64,000 nucleotides of DNA from SZAS-103 sp043747745 (GTDB taxonomy: Bacteria; Pseudomonadota; Gammaproteobacteria; Xanthomonadales; Xanthomonadaceae): NCBI GenBank assembly GCA_043747745.1, contig JAYTOP010000012.1:1-64000 (forward strand), written 5' to 3'. A program made the position numbers and the translations under genes. The notes under the pieces were generated by a model. It did no database searches. It saw only the letters and a list, made by a program, of their open reading frames with translations, and was not told where the DNA came from. Positions 53,401 to 60,910 of the stretch are shown here, one piece after another. Numbering within the stretch: the first letter of the stretch is position 1; the number at the start of each line of letters is the position of its first letter.

Positions 53401-54201
53401 TCAGGAGCCTGGATTCGCGGCCAATGCGTCGAGCTTGGCGCGCATATCGGCAGGCGGCAGGTAGCCGCCGATCTGGGTACCGTCGGCGGCGTAGATCGCA
53501 GGCGTGCCGTTGACTCCGATCCGAAGCCCGAGCTTGTAGTCCATGCTGACCGGGTTGGTGCAGTTGGCCTTGGGCAGGATCGCGCCGTTCTTGGAGTCGG
53601 TCAGCGCCTTCCGGCGATCCGCTGCGCACCAAACCGACACCGCCTTGTCGTAGGACTCGCCGCCAATGCCTGTGCGCGGGAAGAACAGATAGTCCACAGC
53701 GATGCCGACCTTGTTGTATTCGGCGATCTGCGAGTGCAGCTTGCGGCAATAGCCGCAGTCCACGTCGGTAAATACGGTGACCGTGTATTTCGGGTGGCTG
53801 GGCGCGAACACGATCATCTGCGCTGCACTGATGTCCTTGAGCACGCCGCGCCGTGCGACCGCGCGCGCAGCCTCGGTCAGATTGCGCTTGCTGGTCACAT
53901 CGATGATGTTGCCCGAGATCAGGTACCTGCCATCGTTGCTGACGTAGAACGCCTCGCCGTCTGCCATGACTTCGGTCAACCCGGGGATCGGCGACGGGCG
54001 CATGCTGTCGATTTTAACGGCTGCCGACAGCGAGCCCATCGCCTTGCGCACGGCAGCATCAACGGGAGCCGCAGGTGCGGACGCTACTGAAGCTGTCATG
54101 GTCGGGGCGGCGGCAGTGACCACCGGTCCGGCCGAACACGCGCCGAGCGCAAACGTGCCGCACGCAACAGCAAGCAGGGATGAATGCAACGAACGCGTCA
54201 T
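53401..54201 (-). CDS. dsbC: Thiol:disulfide interchange protein DsbC family
   Basis: Periplasmic disulfide isomerase of 266 residues. The N-terminus ends in LGAC (19-22), a lipobox, suggesting a lipid anchor, which is unusual for DsbC. A dimerisation domain (GLTEVMADGEAFYVSNDGRYLISGNIIDV) precedes the thioredoxin fold with active-site C149-G-Y-C152 and cis-Pro in GTPAIYAADG. A second Cys pair is in VWCAADRRKALTDSKNG and ANCTNP. Shuffles wrong disulfides, kept reduced by DsbD. Confidence 0.92.
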   Translation of the reverse strand: MTRSLHSSLLAVACGTFALGACSAGPVVTAAAPTMTASVASAPAAPVDAAVRKAMGSLSAAVKIDSMRPSPIPGLTEVMADGEAFYVSNDGRYLISGNIIDVTSKRNLTEAARAVARRGVLKDISAAQMIVFAPSHPKYTVTVFTDVDCGYCRKLHSQIAEYNKVGIAVDYLFFPRTGIGGESYDKAVSVWCAADRRKALTDSKNGAILPKANCTNPVSMDYKLGLRIGVNGTPAIYAADGTQIGGYLPPADMRAKLDALAANPGS

Positions 54202-54362
54202 GCAGGAAACCTCATCGAGATCGGACGCAGCGCAGCTGCCGGACACAAGCAAGGGATGCCTTGCATGTGCGTATACCCAACATTCTCGCACGCGCGCCGG
54301 TTGCGCCGACGTGAACGCAACGGCCTGCCGACGGTCGTGTTCATCCGCACAAAATGCGCCGT

Positions 54363-55316
54363 TCAGGCGCGTGGGTGATGACTCTGGTGCAGGCGCTTGA
54401 GGCCTTCGGTCGCGACGAGGGTGTAGATCTGGGTGGTGGACAGACTCGCGTGGCCGAGCAGCATCTGCAACGCCCGCAGGTCCGCGCCGTGGTTCAGCAG
54501 GTGGGTCGCGAACGAATGCCGCAGCCCGTGCGGGCCGACCAGGGCCGGATCCACGCCAGCGCGCGCGGCCAGGGTTTTCAGCGTGGTCCAGAACTGCTGC
54601 CGGCTCAGCGCCTCCCCGCGCGGGCCAAGGAACAACGACAGCCGCTGCTGCTTGCCAGCGAAGTGCGGCCGCGATCCATCGAGATAGCGCTGCAACCAGT
54701 GCTGGGCTTCCTCTCCGAGCGGCACCAGCCGATCCTTGCTGCCCTTGCCGGTCACCCGCACCACTCCCTGCCGCAGGTTCAGCCCCGCCGCAGGCAGCGA
54801 CACCAACTCGCTGACCCGCAGCCCGGTCGCGTACATCAGTTCGATCATCGCGCGGTCGCGCAGGCCAGCCGGATCGTCGATGTCGGGCGCAGCCAGCAAG
54901 GCCTCGACCTGCGATTCGGACAGCGCCTTCGGCAGCGAACGCCCGAGCTTCGGCGCTTCGAGCAACGCCGCCGGATCGATCGCGATCGCCCCGCGCCGCA
55001 GCAATTGCGCGTAGAACGCGCGCAGTGCCGACAGCAGGCGCGCATTGCTGCGCGGCGCGTAATCCAGCCGGGTGCGCTCGGCGAGATAGTCGAACAATGC
55101 GCTGCGGTCGGCGGTTTGCAGCGCTTTGCCGCGCGTATCCAGCCAGCGCGCGAGGCCGTCGAGGTCGCGGCGATAGCTGTCGAGCGTCTGCCGCGCCAAT
55201 CCCGACTCCGCCCAGAGCCGCTCCAGGAAGATCGAAATGGCTTCCTTGTCGCGCGCAGAAACCGGCGGCAAGGACTGCGCATGGCGGCGGCGATCTGCGG
55301 GCGTGCTGCGTGGCAT
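54363..55316 (-). CDS. xerD: Site-specific tyrosine recombinase XerD
   Basis: With XerC resolves chromosome dimers at dif under FtsK control. The catalytic set R167 (ATGLRVSE), K191/K194 (TGKGSKDR), H263 and R266 (HGLRHSFATHLL), H289 (LGHASLSTTQIYT) and nucleophile Y298 is complete. The N-terminal SAM-like domain (AISIFLERLWAESGLARQTLDSYRRDL) is normal. 317 residues, with a slightly extended N-terminus. Nothing suggests it is a mobile-element integrase. Confidence 0.93.
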   Translation of the reverse strand: MPRSTPADRRRHAQSLPPVSARDKEAISIFLERLWAESGLARQTLDSYRRDLDGLARWLDTRGKALQTADRSALFDYLAERTRLDYAPRSNARLLSALRAFYAQLLRRGAIAIDPAALLEAPKLGRSLPKALSESQVEALLAAPDIDDPAGLRDRAMIELMYATGLRVSELVSLPAAGLNLRQGVVRVTGKGSKDRLVPLGEEAQHWLQRYLDGSRPHFAGKQQRLSLFLGPRGEALSRQQFWTTLKTLAARAGVDPALVGPHGLRHSFATHLLNHGADLRALQMLLGHASLSTTQIYTLVATEGLKRLHQSHHPRA

Positions 55317-55362
55317 CGTCGCAGCTTAGCCAGTGCGGGGCTGCGCCGGTATCCTGTCGCGC

Positions 55363-55845
55363 ATGCAACAGCTAACCGATTTGCCCGCAAGCATTCCCGA
55401 ACCCGTCCGCAGCGCCGAACCTGCCCATCTGGGCTGGCGGTTGCTGGCGATGGTGTACGACCTGTTCCCGGTACTGGCCTTGTGTCTGGCGACAAGCGGA
55501 CTGGAACTACTGATCGCGCAAGGACGCACGTCCGATCAATTCGGCCCGATCATAGGAATGCTGGTATCGATCGTTCCCGCATGGCTGGTGACCGGTCTCT
55601 ATGCGGTGATTTCATGGCGACGCGGCGGCGCGACCATCGGGATGCGACCGTGGCGGCTGAAGGTGCTGGCTGCGGATGGCCGCCCGGCCACAGTGGCCGC
55701 ACTGTGCCTGCGCTATGCGGTGGCGACGTTGTCGCTGCTGGCAGGCGGACTGGGATTCGTATGGGCGCTGTTTGATGGGGAGCGGCGGTGCTGGCACGAC
55801 CTGGCGGCGGGGACCAGGTTTGTGCGGATGGATCGGGTCGGGTGA
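55363..55845 (+). CDS. RDD family membrane protein
   Basis: Polytopic inner-membrane protein of 160 residues with the RDD domain: the family's Arg near the first helix (LGWRLLAMVYDLFPVLALCL), Asp in the same helix, and the C-terminal ALFDGERRCWHDLAAGTRFVR. Three to four membrane segments. RDD proteins have unknown or varied roles, some as ion antiporters. Divergent from xerD, which is usual in the order. Confidence 0.88.
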   Translation: MQQLTDLPASIPEPVRSAEPAHLGWRLLAMVYDLFPVLALCLATSGLELLIAQGRTSDQFGPIIGMLVSIVPAWLVTGLYAVISWRRGGATIGMRPWRLKVLAADGRPATVAALCLRYAVATLSLLAGGLGFVWALFDGERRCWHDLAAGTRFVRMDRVG

Positions 55846-55911
55846 TCGGGTTTTCGCAGTTTGTCAGCCCGAACGCGGCACGGATCTGCTTTTGTTGAGC
55901 AACAAGTAACG

Positions 55912-55954
55912 TCAAGAGCAGAGCTTTCACGCGCTGCACGTGAAATGCTCTTGA
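55912..55954. repeat. 43-bp hairpin in the RDD-lptG gap
   Basis: TCAAGAGCA (55912-55920) pairs with TGCTCTTGA (55946-55954), and inside it TTTCACG pairs with CGTGAAA, leaving a small loop. It lies between convergent genes and may stop transcription. The sequence is AT-richer than its surroundings, and its neighbour at 55991-56011 is a CCTTCTCC/GGGAGAAGG stem. Confidence 0.8.
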
Positions 55955-55990
55955 TCTGATCTCTAGAGCCACCCTCATCCGCCTGCGGCA

Positions 55991-56011
55991 CCTTCTCCGG
56001 ACGGGAGAAGG
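55991..56011. terminator. CCTTCTCC/GGGAGAAGG hairpin before lptG end
   Basis: An eight-to-nine pair stem with a GGAC loop lies 17 bases beyond the lptG stop. It resembles the CCCTCTCCC hairpin at 25679. It lacks a T-run, so the terminator role is inferred from position between convergent genes. Confidence 0.5.
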
Positions 56012-56027
56012 AACTACGCGCCGCCGA

Positions 56028-57125
56028 TCAAACCCGTCGCCTGAAATAAACCTGCGACGCCCCCAATACCAGCAACGGCGGCGTCAGATGCGCGATCCAC
56101 AGCGGCCAGCGGTAAATGGTCGCAAGGTTCTGCGCGAGGCGCTGCAGGACGAAGAAGGTCAAACCGCACACGATGCCGATGAACAGCCGCTTGCCGAATC
56201 CGCCGCTGCGCAATTGTCCGAATGCCAGCGGCAGCGCGGCCAGGCACAGGGCCAGCACGTTGAGCGGATAGAACCAGCGCGCCCAGTACGCATTTTCATA
56301 ATCGCTGGCATCGACCGCGTTGCGATGCATGTAATCGATATTGCGACGCAGCGCAGCAGTGGACTGGTAGCGCGGCCGCTCGACGCCGGCCAGCACGGTT
56401 TCGGGCCGCAGCCCAGCCTTCCATTCCATGGTCGGGAGTTTTTTTACCGTGACTGCAGTGTCGGAAAAATCGGTGCGGTTGACGTCCTGCAGAATCCAGC
56501 GCTCCTGCCGGTACTGCGCCTTGAGCGCCTGGGTGATCGACAGCAGCTTGCCGTCGGCATCGAACTCGTACAGCCGCAAATCGGCCAGATCGACATCGCG
56601 ACCGCCGCCGCGCGCGTGCTTGGCGCCGGCGCGGGCATTGACGAAGACGCTGCCATCGCGCGCCCACAGACCCGACCCCTGCGACACCACCATCGTGTTC
56701 GACTTGGCCGAGATCGTGATCGATTCGGCAGTCTGCTCGCCTTTCGGGCCCAGGGTTTCGGCATTCAGCATCATCAGCGCAGCCACTGCCGCCAATCCGA
56801 ACACGGCACCGATACAGATGCGCCAGCGCGAAATGCCGGCAGCGCGCAGAGCCGTCAATTCCGAGGTCGCGGCCAGCCCGCCCAGCCCGAGCAGGCTGCC
56901 GATCAGGGCTGCCGTCGGGAACAGCTCATACGCGCGACGCGGCAAGGTGCAGACGATGTACAGCACCACGTGGCCAACGCTGTAGCTGCCCTTGCCCAGA
57001 TTGTCGAGCTGGCCGGCAAAATCGAGGATCGCATCGAACGAGAGCAGCACCGTCCAGACCATCAACAATGCGCCGAACACGGCCCGCACGACCAGCCAAT
57101 CGTGCAACAGCGGACGCAGCCTCAC
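56028..57125 (-). CDS. lptG: LPS export ABC permease LptG
   Basis: Inner-membrane half of the LptB2FG transporter that extracts LPS and passes it to LptC. About 365 residues with six membrane helices (VRAVFGALLMVWTVLLSFDAILDF, TAALIGSLLGLGGLAATSELTALRAAGIS with the coupling helix, and three near the C-terminus) around a periplasmic beta-jellyroll. The GTG at 57125 overlaps the lptF stop (GTGA). Confidence 0.94.
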   Translation of the reverse strand: MRLRPLLHDWLVVRAVFGALLMVWTVLLSFDAILDFAGQLDNLGKGSYSVGHVVLYIVCTLPRRAYELFPTAALIGSLLGLGGLAATSELTALRAAGISRWRICIGAVFGLAAVAALMMLNAETLGPKGEQTAESITISAKSNTMVVSQGSGLWARDGSVFVNARAGAKHARGGGRDVDLADLRLYEFDADGKLLSITQALKAQYRQERWILQDVNRTDFSDTAVTVKKLPTMEWKAGLRPETVLAGVERPRYQSTAALRRNIDYMHRNAVDASDYENAYWARWFYPLNVLALCLAALPLAFGQLRSGGFGKRLFIGIVCGLTFFVLQRLAQNLATIYRWPLWIAHLTPPLLVLGASQVYFRRRV

Positions 57126-58201
57126 GTGCGCACCGCGCGCGGCTTGCGCAGGTTGCCATCGCGGCGCAGCAGCCACAGCCCCAGCAACAACACCGGGATG
57201 TGCAGCCACCACAGCCCGTACCACGGCGACAGTTTGGCGCTCGCCAGCAAGCTGCGACCAATCAGCAACAGCGCCGTATAAAGCACATACACCGCGAGCG
57301 CGAGCAGCAGCAAACCGTACTGCGGCTTGCGCGGCTCGGCACGGGCCAGCGGAATCGCGATCAGCGCCAGCAGGAGCGCCGCGATCGGCGTCGCGATGCG
57401 CCAGTTCAGCTCGGCGCGCGCATCCGGTTTCCGATTGGCCAGCAAGTCTGGCGTGGCTGCGGTGGTCGCATCCTGCTCGGTGTTGGCGGCTGCGTTGATG
57501 GGCAGCTTGATCTCGTTGCGGCGAAAACGCATGACCCGGTAGTCCCTCTGGCCGGGGACTCCCTCGACCCGCATGCCGTTGCTGAGCCGCAAGTAGCGTT
57601 GGCCCGCATCGACATACAACAACCCGTCCTGGGCGGTGATGACGTCGATCTTGCCCTTCTTCTCCGACTGCACGAAGACGTTCTTCATGCGGCTGCCGTC
57701 GGGATTGAGCTCGGCGACATACAGCATGCCCTGCCCACCCGGCAACTCGCGGAAGCGGCCCGCCTCCAGCCCGGCGATCAGCAGCGAGCGGTTGGCATTG
57801 GCGATCATCGCCCGCGACAGATGCTGCGCCCACGGGCCAGCCCACATGGAGCTGATCGCGATCAGTGCCGCCGTCGGCAACGCGACCAGCAGCACCGGCC
57901 GCAGCAGCTCGCGCGGGCCGCGCCCGATCGCAGCCAGCACCGACATTTCCGAATCGCGGTACAGCCGTCCGATGCTCAACAACAAGCCGAGGAAAAGGCC
58001 CAGCGGCAGCACCATCGGCAACCAGCGCAGCACACGCAGGCCCAACTGCGACAGCATCAGCGCGACAGGCACCTTGCCGGCGGCAATTTCGGCCAGCAGG
58101 TCGGCGACCACCACGCCCATCGCCACGAACAGCAGCACCACGGTGGTGGCCACGACCGACTGCACGAATTCGCGCAACAGATAGCGATCGATCGTCAGCA
58201 C
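57122..58201 (-). CDS. lptF: LPS export ABC permease LptF
   Basis: Partner of LptG, 359 residues. The start IDRYLLREFVQSVVATTVVLLFV is the standard LptF N-terminus, followed by VLPLGLFLGLLLSIGRLYRDSEMSVLAAIG with the coupling helix that docks on LptB, a periplasmic domain (FVQSEKKGKIDVITAQDGLLY) and three C-terminal helices. GTG start at 58201. Divergent from pepA, as in many gammaproteobacteria. Confidence 0.94.
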   Translation of the reverse strand: MLTIDRYLLREFVQSVVATTVVLLFVAMGVVVADLLAEIAAGKVPVALMLSQLGLRVLRWLPMVLPLGLFLGLLLSIGRLYRDSEMSVLAAIGRGPRELLRPVLLVALPTAALIAISSMWAGPWAQHLSRAMIANANRSLLIAGLEAGRFRELPGGQGMLYVAELNPDGSRMKNVFVQSEKKGKIDVITAQDGLLYVDAGQRYLRLSNGMRVEGVPGQRDYRVMRFRRNEIKLPINAAANTEQDATTAATPDLLANRKPDARAELNWRIATPIAALLLALIAIPLARAEPRKPQYGLLLLALAVYVLYTALLLIGRSLLASAKLSPWYGLWWLHIPVLLLGLWLLRRDGNLRKPRAVRT

Positions 58202-58412
58202 AGGCTGTTGGCCGGGGCAGGAATGGATGCCAGGAAGGTGCTGTGCGACAGGTGGCAGGTGATGGTCAGATCGAACTCGGCATGAAAGGCGGGGGCTGCT
58301 TGCTTTAGACTCTGCGGTTTCCGGTTGGCCCACGACGACCTTGACCCGCGCAATGCCGCCTTGCGGTCGGACGCGCATCCCCAGAACTGCCGCATTCTAC
58401 GGAACTTCGCCG

Positions 58413-59891
58413 ATGACCCTGCAATTCGCCCTGAATCACACCGACGCGGCTGCACTCGCCACCGACTGCATCGTGCTTGGCATCTTCGCCGATGAAGCGT
58501 TAAGCCCCACCGGCGAAGCGGTCGATCGCGCGAGCAATGGTCGCCTGCGCACCTTGATTGCACGCGGCGATGTGTCCGGCAAGACCGGCCGCAGCGTGCT
58601 GCTGCACGATCTCGCAGGCATCGCCGCGCCGCGCGTACTCGCGGTCGGCCTCGGCGAAGCGGCGAAATTCGGCGTACCGCAATACCTGCGTGCGATCGCC
58701 GACGGCGTGCGTGCGCTGAAATCCGGCGCCAGCAATTCCGCGCTGTGCACGCTGACCGAACTCGACGTACCGGGCCGCGACGCAAACTGGCGCGTGCGCC
58801 AAGCCGTGATCGCCGCCGACCACGCGGCCTATCGCTACACCCAGAACATCACCCGCAAGCCCGATGCCGGGCTTGAAACCCTGCATCTGACCGCCGATGC
58901 TGCGCAGCAGGCAGCACTCGACGCGGGCGTGGGCATCGCCGCGGGCATCGCCTACACGCGCGAACTTGGCAACCTGCCGCCGAACATCTGCAATCCGGCC
59001 TACCTCGCCGAACGCGCGCAACAGCTTGCAAGCGAACACGACCACGTGACTTGCGAAATCCTCGAGCGCGCCGACATGGAACAACTCGGCATGGGCTCGC
59101 TGCTCGCGGTGTCGCGCGGCTCGGCGAATCCACCGAAATTCATCGTGCTCAAGCACAGCGGCGGTGGCGATGCCAAACCTTACGTGCTCATCGGCAAGGG
59201 CATCACCTTCGACTCGGGCGGCCTGAACCTCAAGGTGCAGGGCGGCATCGAGGAGATGAAGTTCGACATGCTCGGGGCCGCCAGCGTGTTCGGCGTATTC
59301 CACACCGCCGCCTCGCTGAAGCTGCCGATCAACCTGGTCTGCATCGTACCGGCCGTGGAAAACATGGCCGACGGCGACGCCTATCGCCCAAGCGACGTGC
59401 TGACCTCGATGTCGGGCAAGACCATCGAAGTGCTCAACACCGATGCCGAAGGCCGCTTGATCCTCTGCGACGCGCTGACCTACGCGCAGCGCTTCGAGCC
59501 GCAGGCGCTGATCGACGTGGCCACGCTGACCGGTGCCTGCGTGGTCGCGCTCGGCAAGCACGCGCATGGCTTGATGAGCAAGCACGACGACCTGTCGAGT
59601 GAATTGCTGAGCGCCGGCGAAAACGTGTTCGACCGCGCTTGGCGGCTGCCGCTGTGGGACGAATACCAGGCGCAGCTCGAATCAGGCTTCGCGGACGTCG
59701 CCAACATCGGCGGCAAGTACGCGGGCGCGATCACCGCAGGCTGCTTCCTGTCGCGCTTCGCCGAAGGCCAGCGCTGGGCGCACCTGGATATCGCCGGCAC
59801 ATCGTGGGACGAAGGCAAGAAGGGCCTCGCCTCGGGTCGGCCAGTCGGAATGCTCTGCCAGTGGTTGCTAGATAGAGCGGGTGGGGCGTGA
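58413..59891 (+). CDS. pepA: Leucyl aminopeptidase (M17)
   Basis: Hexameric dizinc aminopeptidase that removes N-terminal residues from peptides; PepA also acts as a DNA-binding cofactor in Xer recombination in E. coli. The catalytic half has LIGKGITFDSGGLNLK, MKFDMLGAASVFG, NTDAEGRLILCDALTYA (metal and active-site residues) and DVATLTGACVVALG. 492 residues. The next gene starts within its stop (GTGA). xerD is nearby at 54363. Confidence 0.95.
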   Translation: MTLQFALNHTDAAALATDCIVLGIFADEALSPTGEAVDRASNGRLRTLIARGDVSGKTGRSVLLHDLAGIAAPRVLAVGLGEAAKFGVPQYLRAIADGVRALKSGASNSALCTLTELDVPGRDANWRVRQAVIAADHAAYRYTQNITRKPDAGLETLHLTADAAQQAALDAGVGIAAGIAYTRELGNLPPNICNPAYLAERAQQLASEHDHVTCEILERADMEQLGMGSLLAVSRGSANPPKFIVLKHSGGGDAKPYVLIGKGITFDSGGLNLKVQGGIEEMKFDMLGAASVFGVFHTAASLKLPINLVCIVPAVENMADGDAYRPSDVLTSMSGKTIEVLNTDAEGRLILCDALTYAQRFEPQALIDVATLTGACVVALGKHAHGLMSKHDDLSSELLSAGENVFDRAWRLPLWDEYQAQLESGFADVANIGGKYAGAITAGCFLSRFAEGQRWAHLDIAGTSWDEGKKGLASGRPVGMLCQWLLDRAGGA

Positions 59892-60277
59892 CCAGAACAC
59901 GAGCCGCCCTTTTTTCGCTGGCGACAACAATGTTCGCGGAGGGTATCTATGTGATGTGGAGTCGGTCAGCACATCCGATTTCTGCTGATGCCAATATATT
60001 TGCCAGCGGGTTGTTCGTTGCCTTGGGGCTGTACTGGATTTTTCTGTGGTTAAGCGGCGACCAACAGCAAAATGGCTACCGCCGCTCCGTGATGATGAAC
60101 ATCGGTATTGCAGCACTCGGCATTGTCTTTCTTCCTGTGTACCTCTACCGATCACGCGCTCCGGGGCAAAAAGCCAAAGCGATCGGTCTGTTCTTCCTTT
60201 CATGCATCGGTTGCTATCTGATTACTGTGGCGGGAGTTGTTGCGGGAATGTTGATGTTTGGTCATTACAAGCTGTAA
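59888..60277 (+). CDS. Small polytopic membrane protein, unknown
   Basis: A 129-residue protein with about four hydrophobic segments: RAALFSLATTMFAEGIYVMW, IFASGLFVALGLYWIFLWL, SVMMNIGIAALGIVFLPVYL and GLFFLSCIGCYLITVAGVVA. No family recognised. It is less GC-rich than pepA and holC and starts at a GTG overlapping the pepA stop, so translation is coupled. The usual pepA-holC neighbours are separated by this gene, suggesting insertion. Confidence 0.7.
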   Translation: MTRTRAALFSLATTMFAEGIYVMWSRSAHPISADANIFASGLFVALGLYWIFLWLSGDQQQNGYRRSVMMNIGIAALGIVFLPVYLYRSRAPGQKAKAIGLFFLSCIGCYLITVAGVVAGMLMFGHYKL

Positions 60278-60289
60278 GGGTGCAATGCC

Positions 60290-60715
60290 ATGCCCCGCGC
60301 CGACTTCTACCTGATCGCCAAGCCGCGCTTCCGCGACGACCCGCTGCTGCTGGTCTGCGAACTCGCGCGCAAGGCGCATGACGCCGGCTCGCCCACGCTG
60401 ATCCTCGCGCGCGATGCGGAACAGGCCGAGGCGATTGACGATGCGCTGTGGTCGTTCGACCCGGATGCCTACATCCCGCACCAGATCGTTGGCATGGATG
60501 AGGACGAGGACGAAGCGCCGGTTTTGATTGCATCGCCGGACTGCGATGCGCCCGGGCGCGCGCTCATCATCAACCTGCGCGACGAAGCCGTGACCTTGCC
60601 CTGCGACCGCGTGCTCGAAGTGGTGCCTGCGGACGAGTCCGCGCGCGAACCGTTGCGGCAACGCTGGCGCGAATATCAGGCACGTGGATTCGAACTCAAC
60701 AAGCACGATATGTAG
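60290..60715 (+). CDS. holC: DNA polymerase III chi subunit
   Basis: Chi subunit links the clamp-loader (through psi) to single-strand-binding protein. PRADFYLIAKPRFRDDPLLLVCELARKA is the usual N-terminus; LWSFDPDAYIPHQIVGMDEDEDEAPVLIAS and ALIINLRDEAV are conserved in the chi fold. 141 residues. Placed before valS as is common. Confidence 0.92.
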   Translation: MPRADFYLIAKPRFRDDPLLLVCELARKAHDAGSPTLILARDAEQAEAIDDALWSFDPDAYIPHQIVGMDEDEDEAPVLIASPDCDAPGRALIINLRDEAVTLPCDRVLEVVPADESAREPLRQRWREYQARGFELNKHDM

Positions 60716-60727
60716 ATGAAAACAGGG

Positions 60728-60752
60728 GCTGGGGATTGGAGGCTGGGGAGAA
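60728..60752 (+). repeat. G-rich heptamer array GGGGCTG
   Basis: Units GGGGCTG, GGGATTG and GAGGCTG plus GGGGAGA follow in 7-bp register right after the holC stop. The CGTCATCCCGGC hairpin pair follows, again placing a heptamer array next to hairpins. Confidence 0.8.
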
Positions 60753-60763
60753 TATCCTGAGCC

Positions 60764-60883
60764 CGTCATCCCGGCGCACGCCGGGATCCATTTTGACGTT
60801 TCATCCTTTACGCAAAAGGCCAGGATCAACATGGATCCCGGCTTGACCAGCCTTTCGGCTGTTGAAAGCCGCCGGGATGACGA
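60764..60883. repeat. Inverted pair of CGTCATCCCGGC hairpins
   Basis: Left copy (60764-60798) is CGTCATCCCGGCGCACGCCGGGATCC followed by ATTTTGACG. Right copy (60831-60883) is inverted, with arms ATCCCGGC and GCCGGGAT and an inner CAGCC-TTTC-GGCTG hairpin. They fill the holC-valS gap and belong to the family that also flanks the small gene at 24198. Confidence 0.85.
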
Positions 60884-60910
60884 TCAACCGCAAATACCGA
60901 ACAAGACGCG

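Noticed and set aside
54363..55316. Mobile-element integrase
   Set aside because: Sequence is chromosomal XerD, and no attachment-site repeats or cargo genes are nearby.
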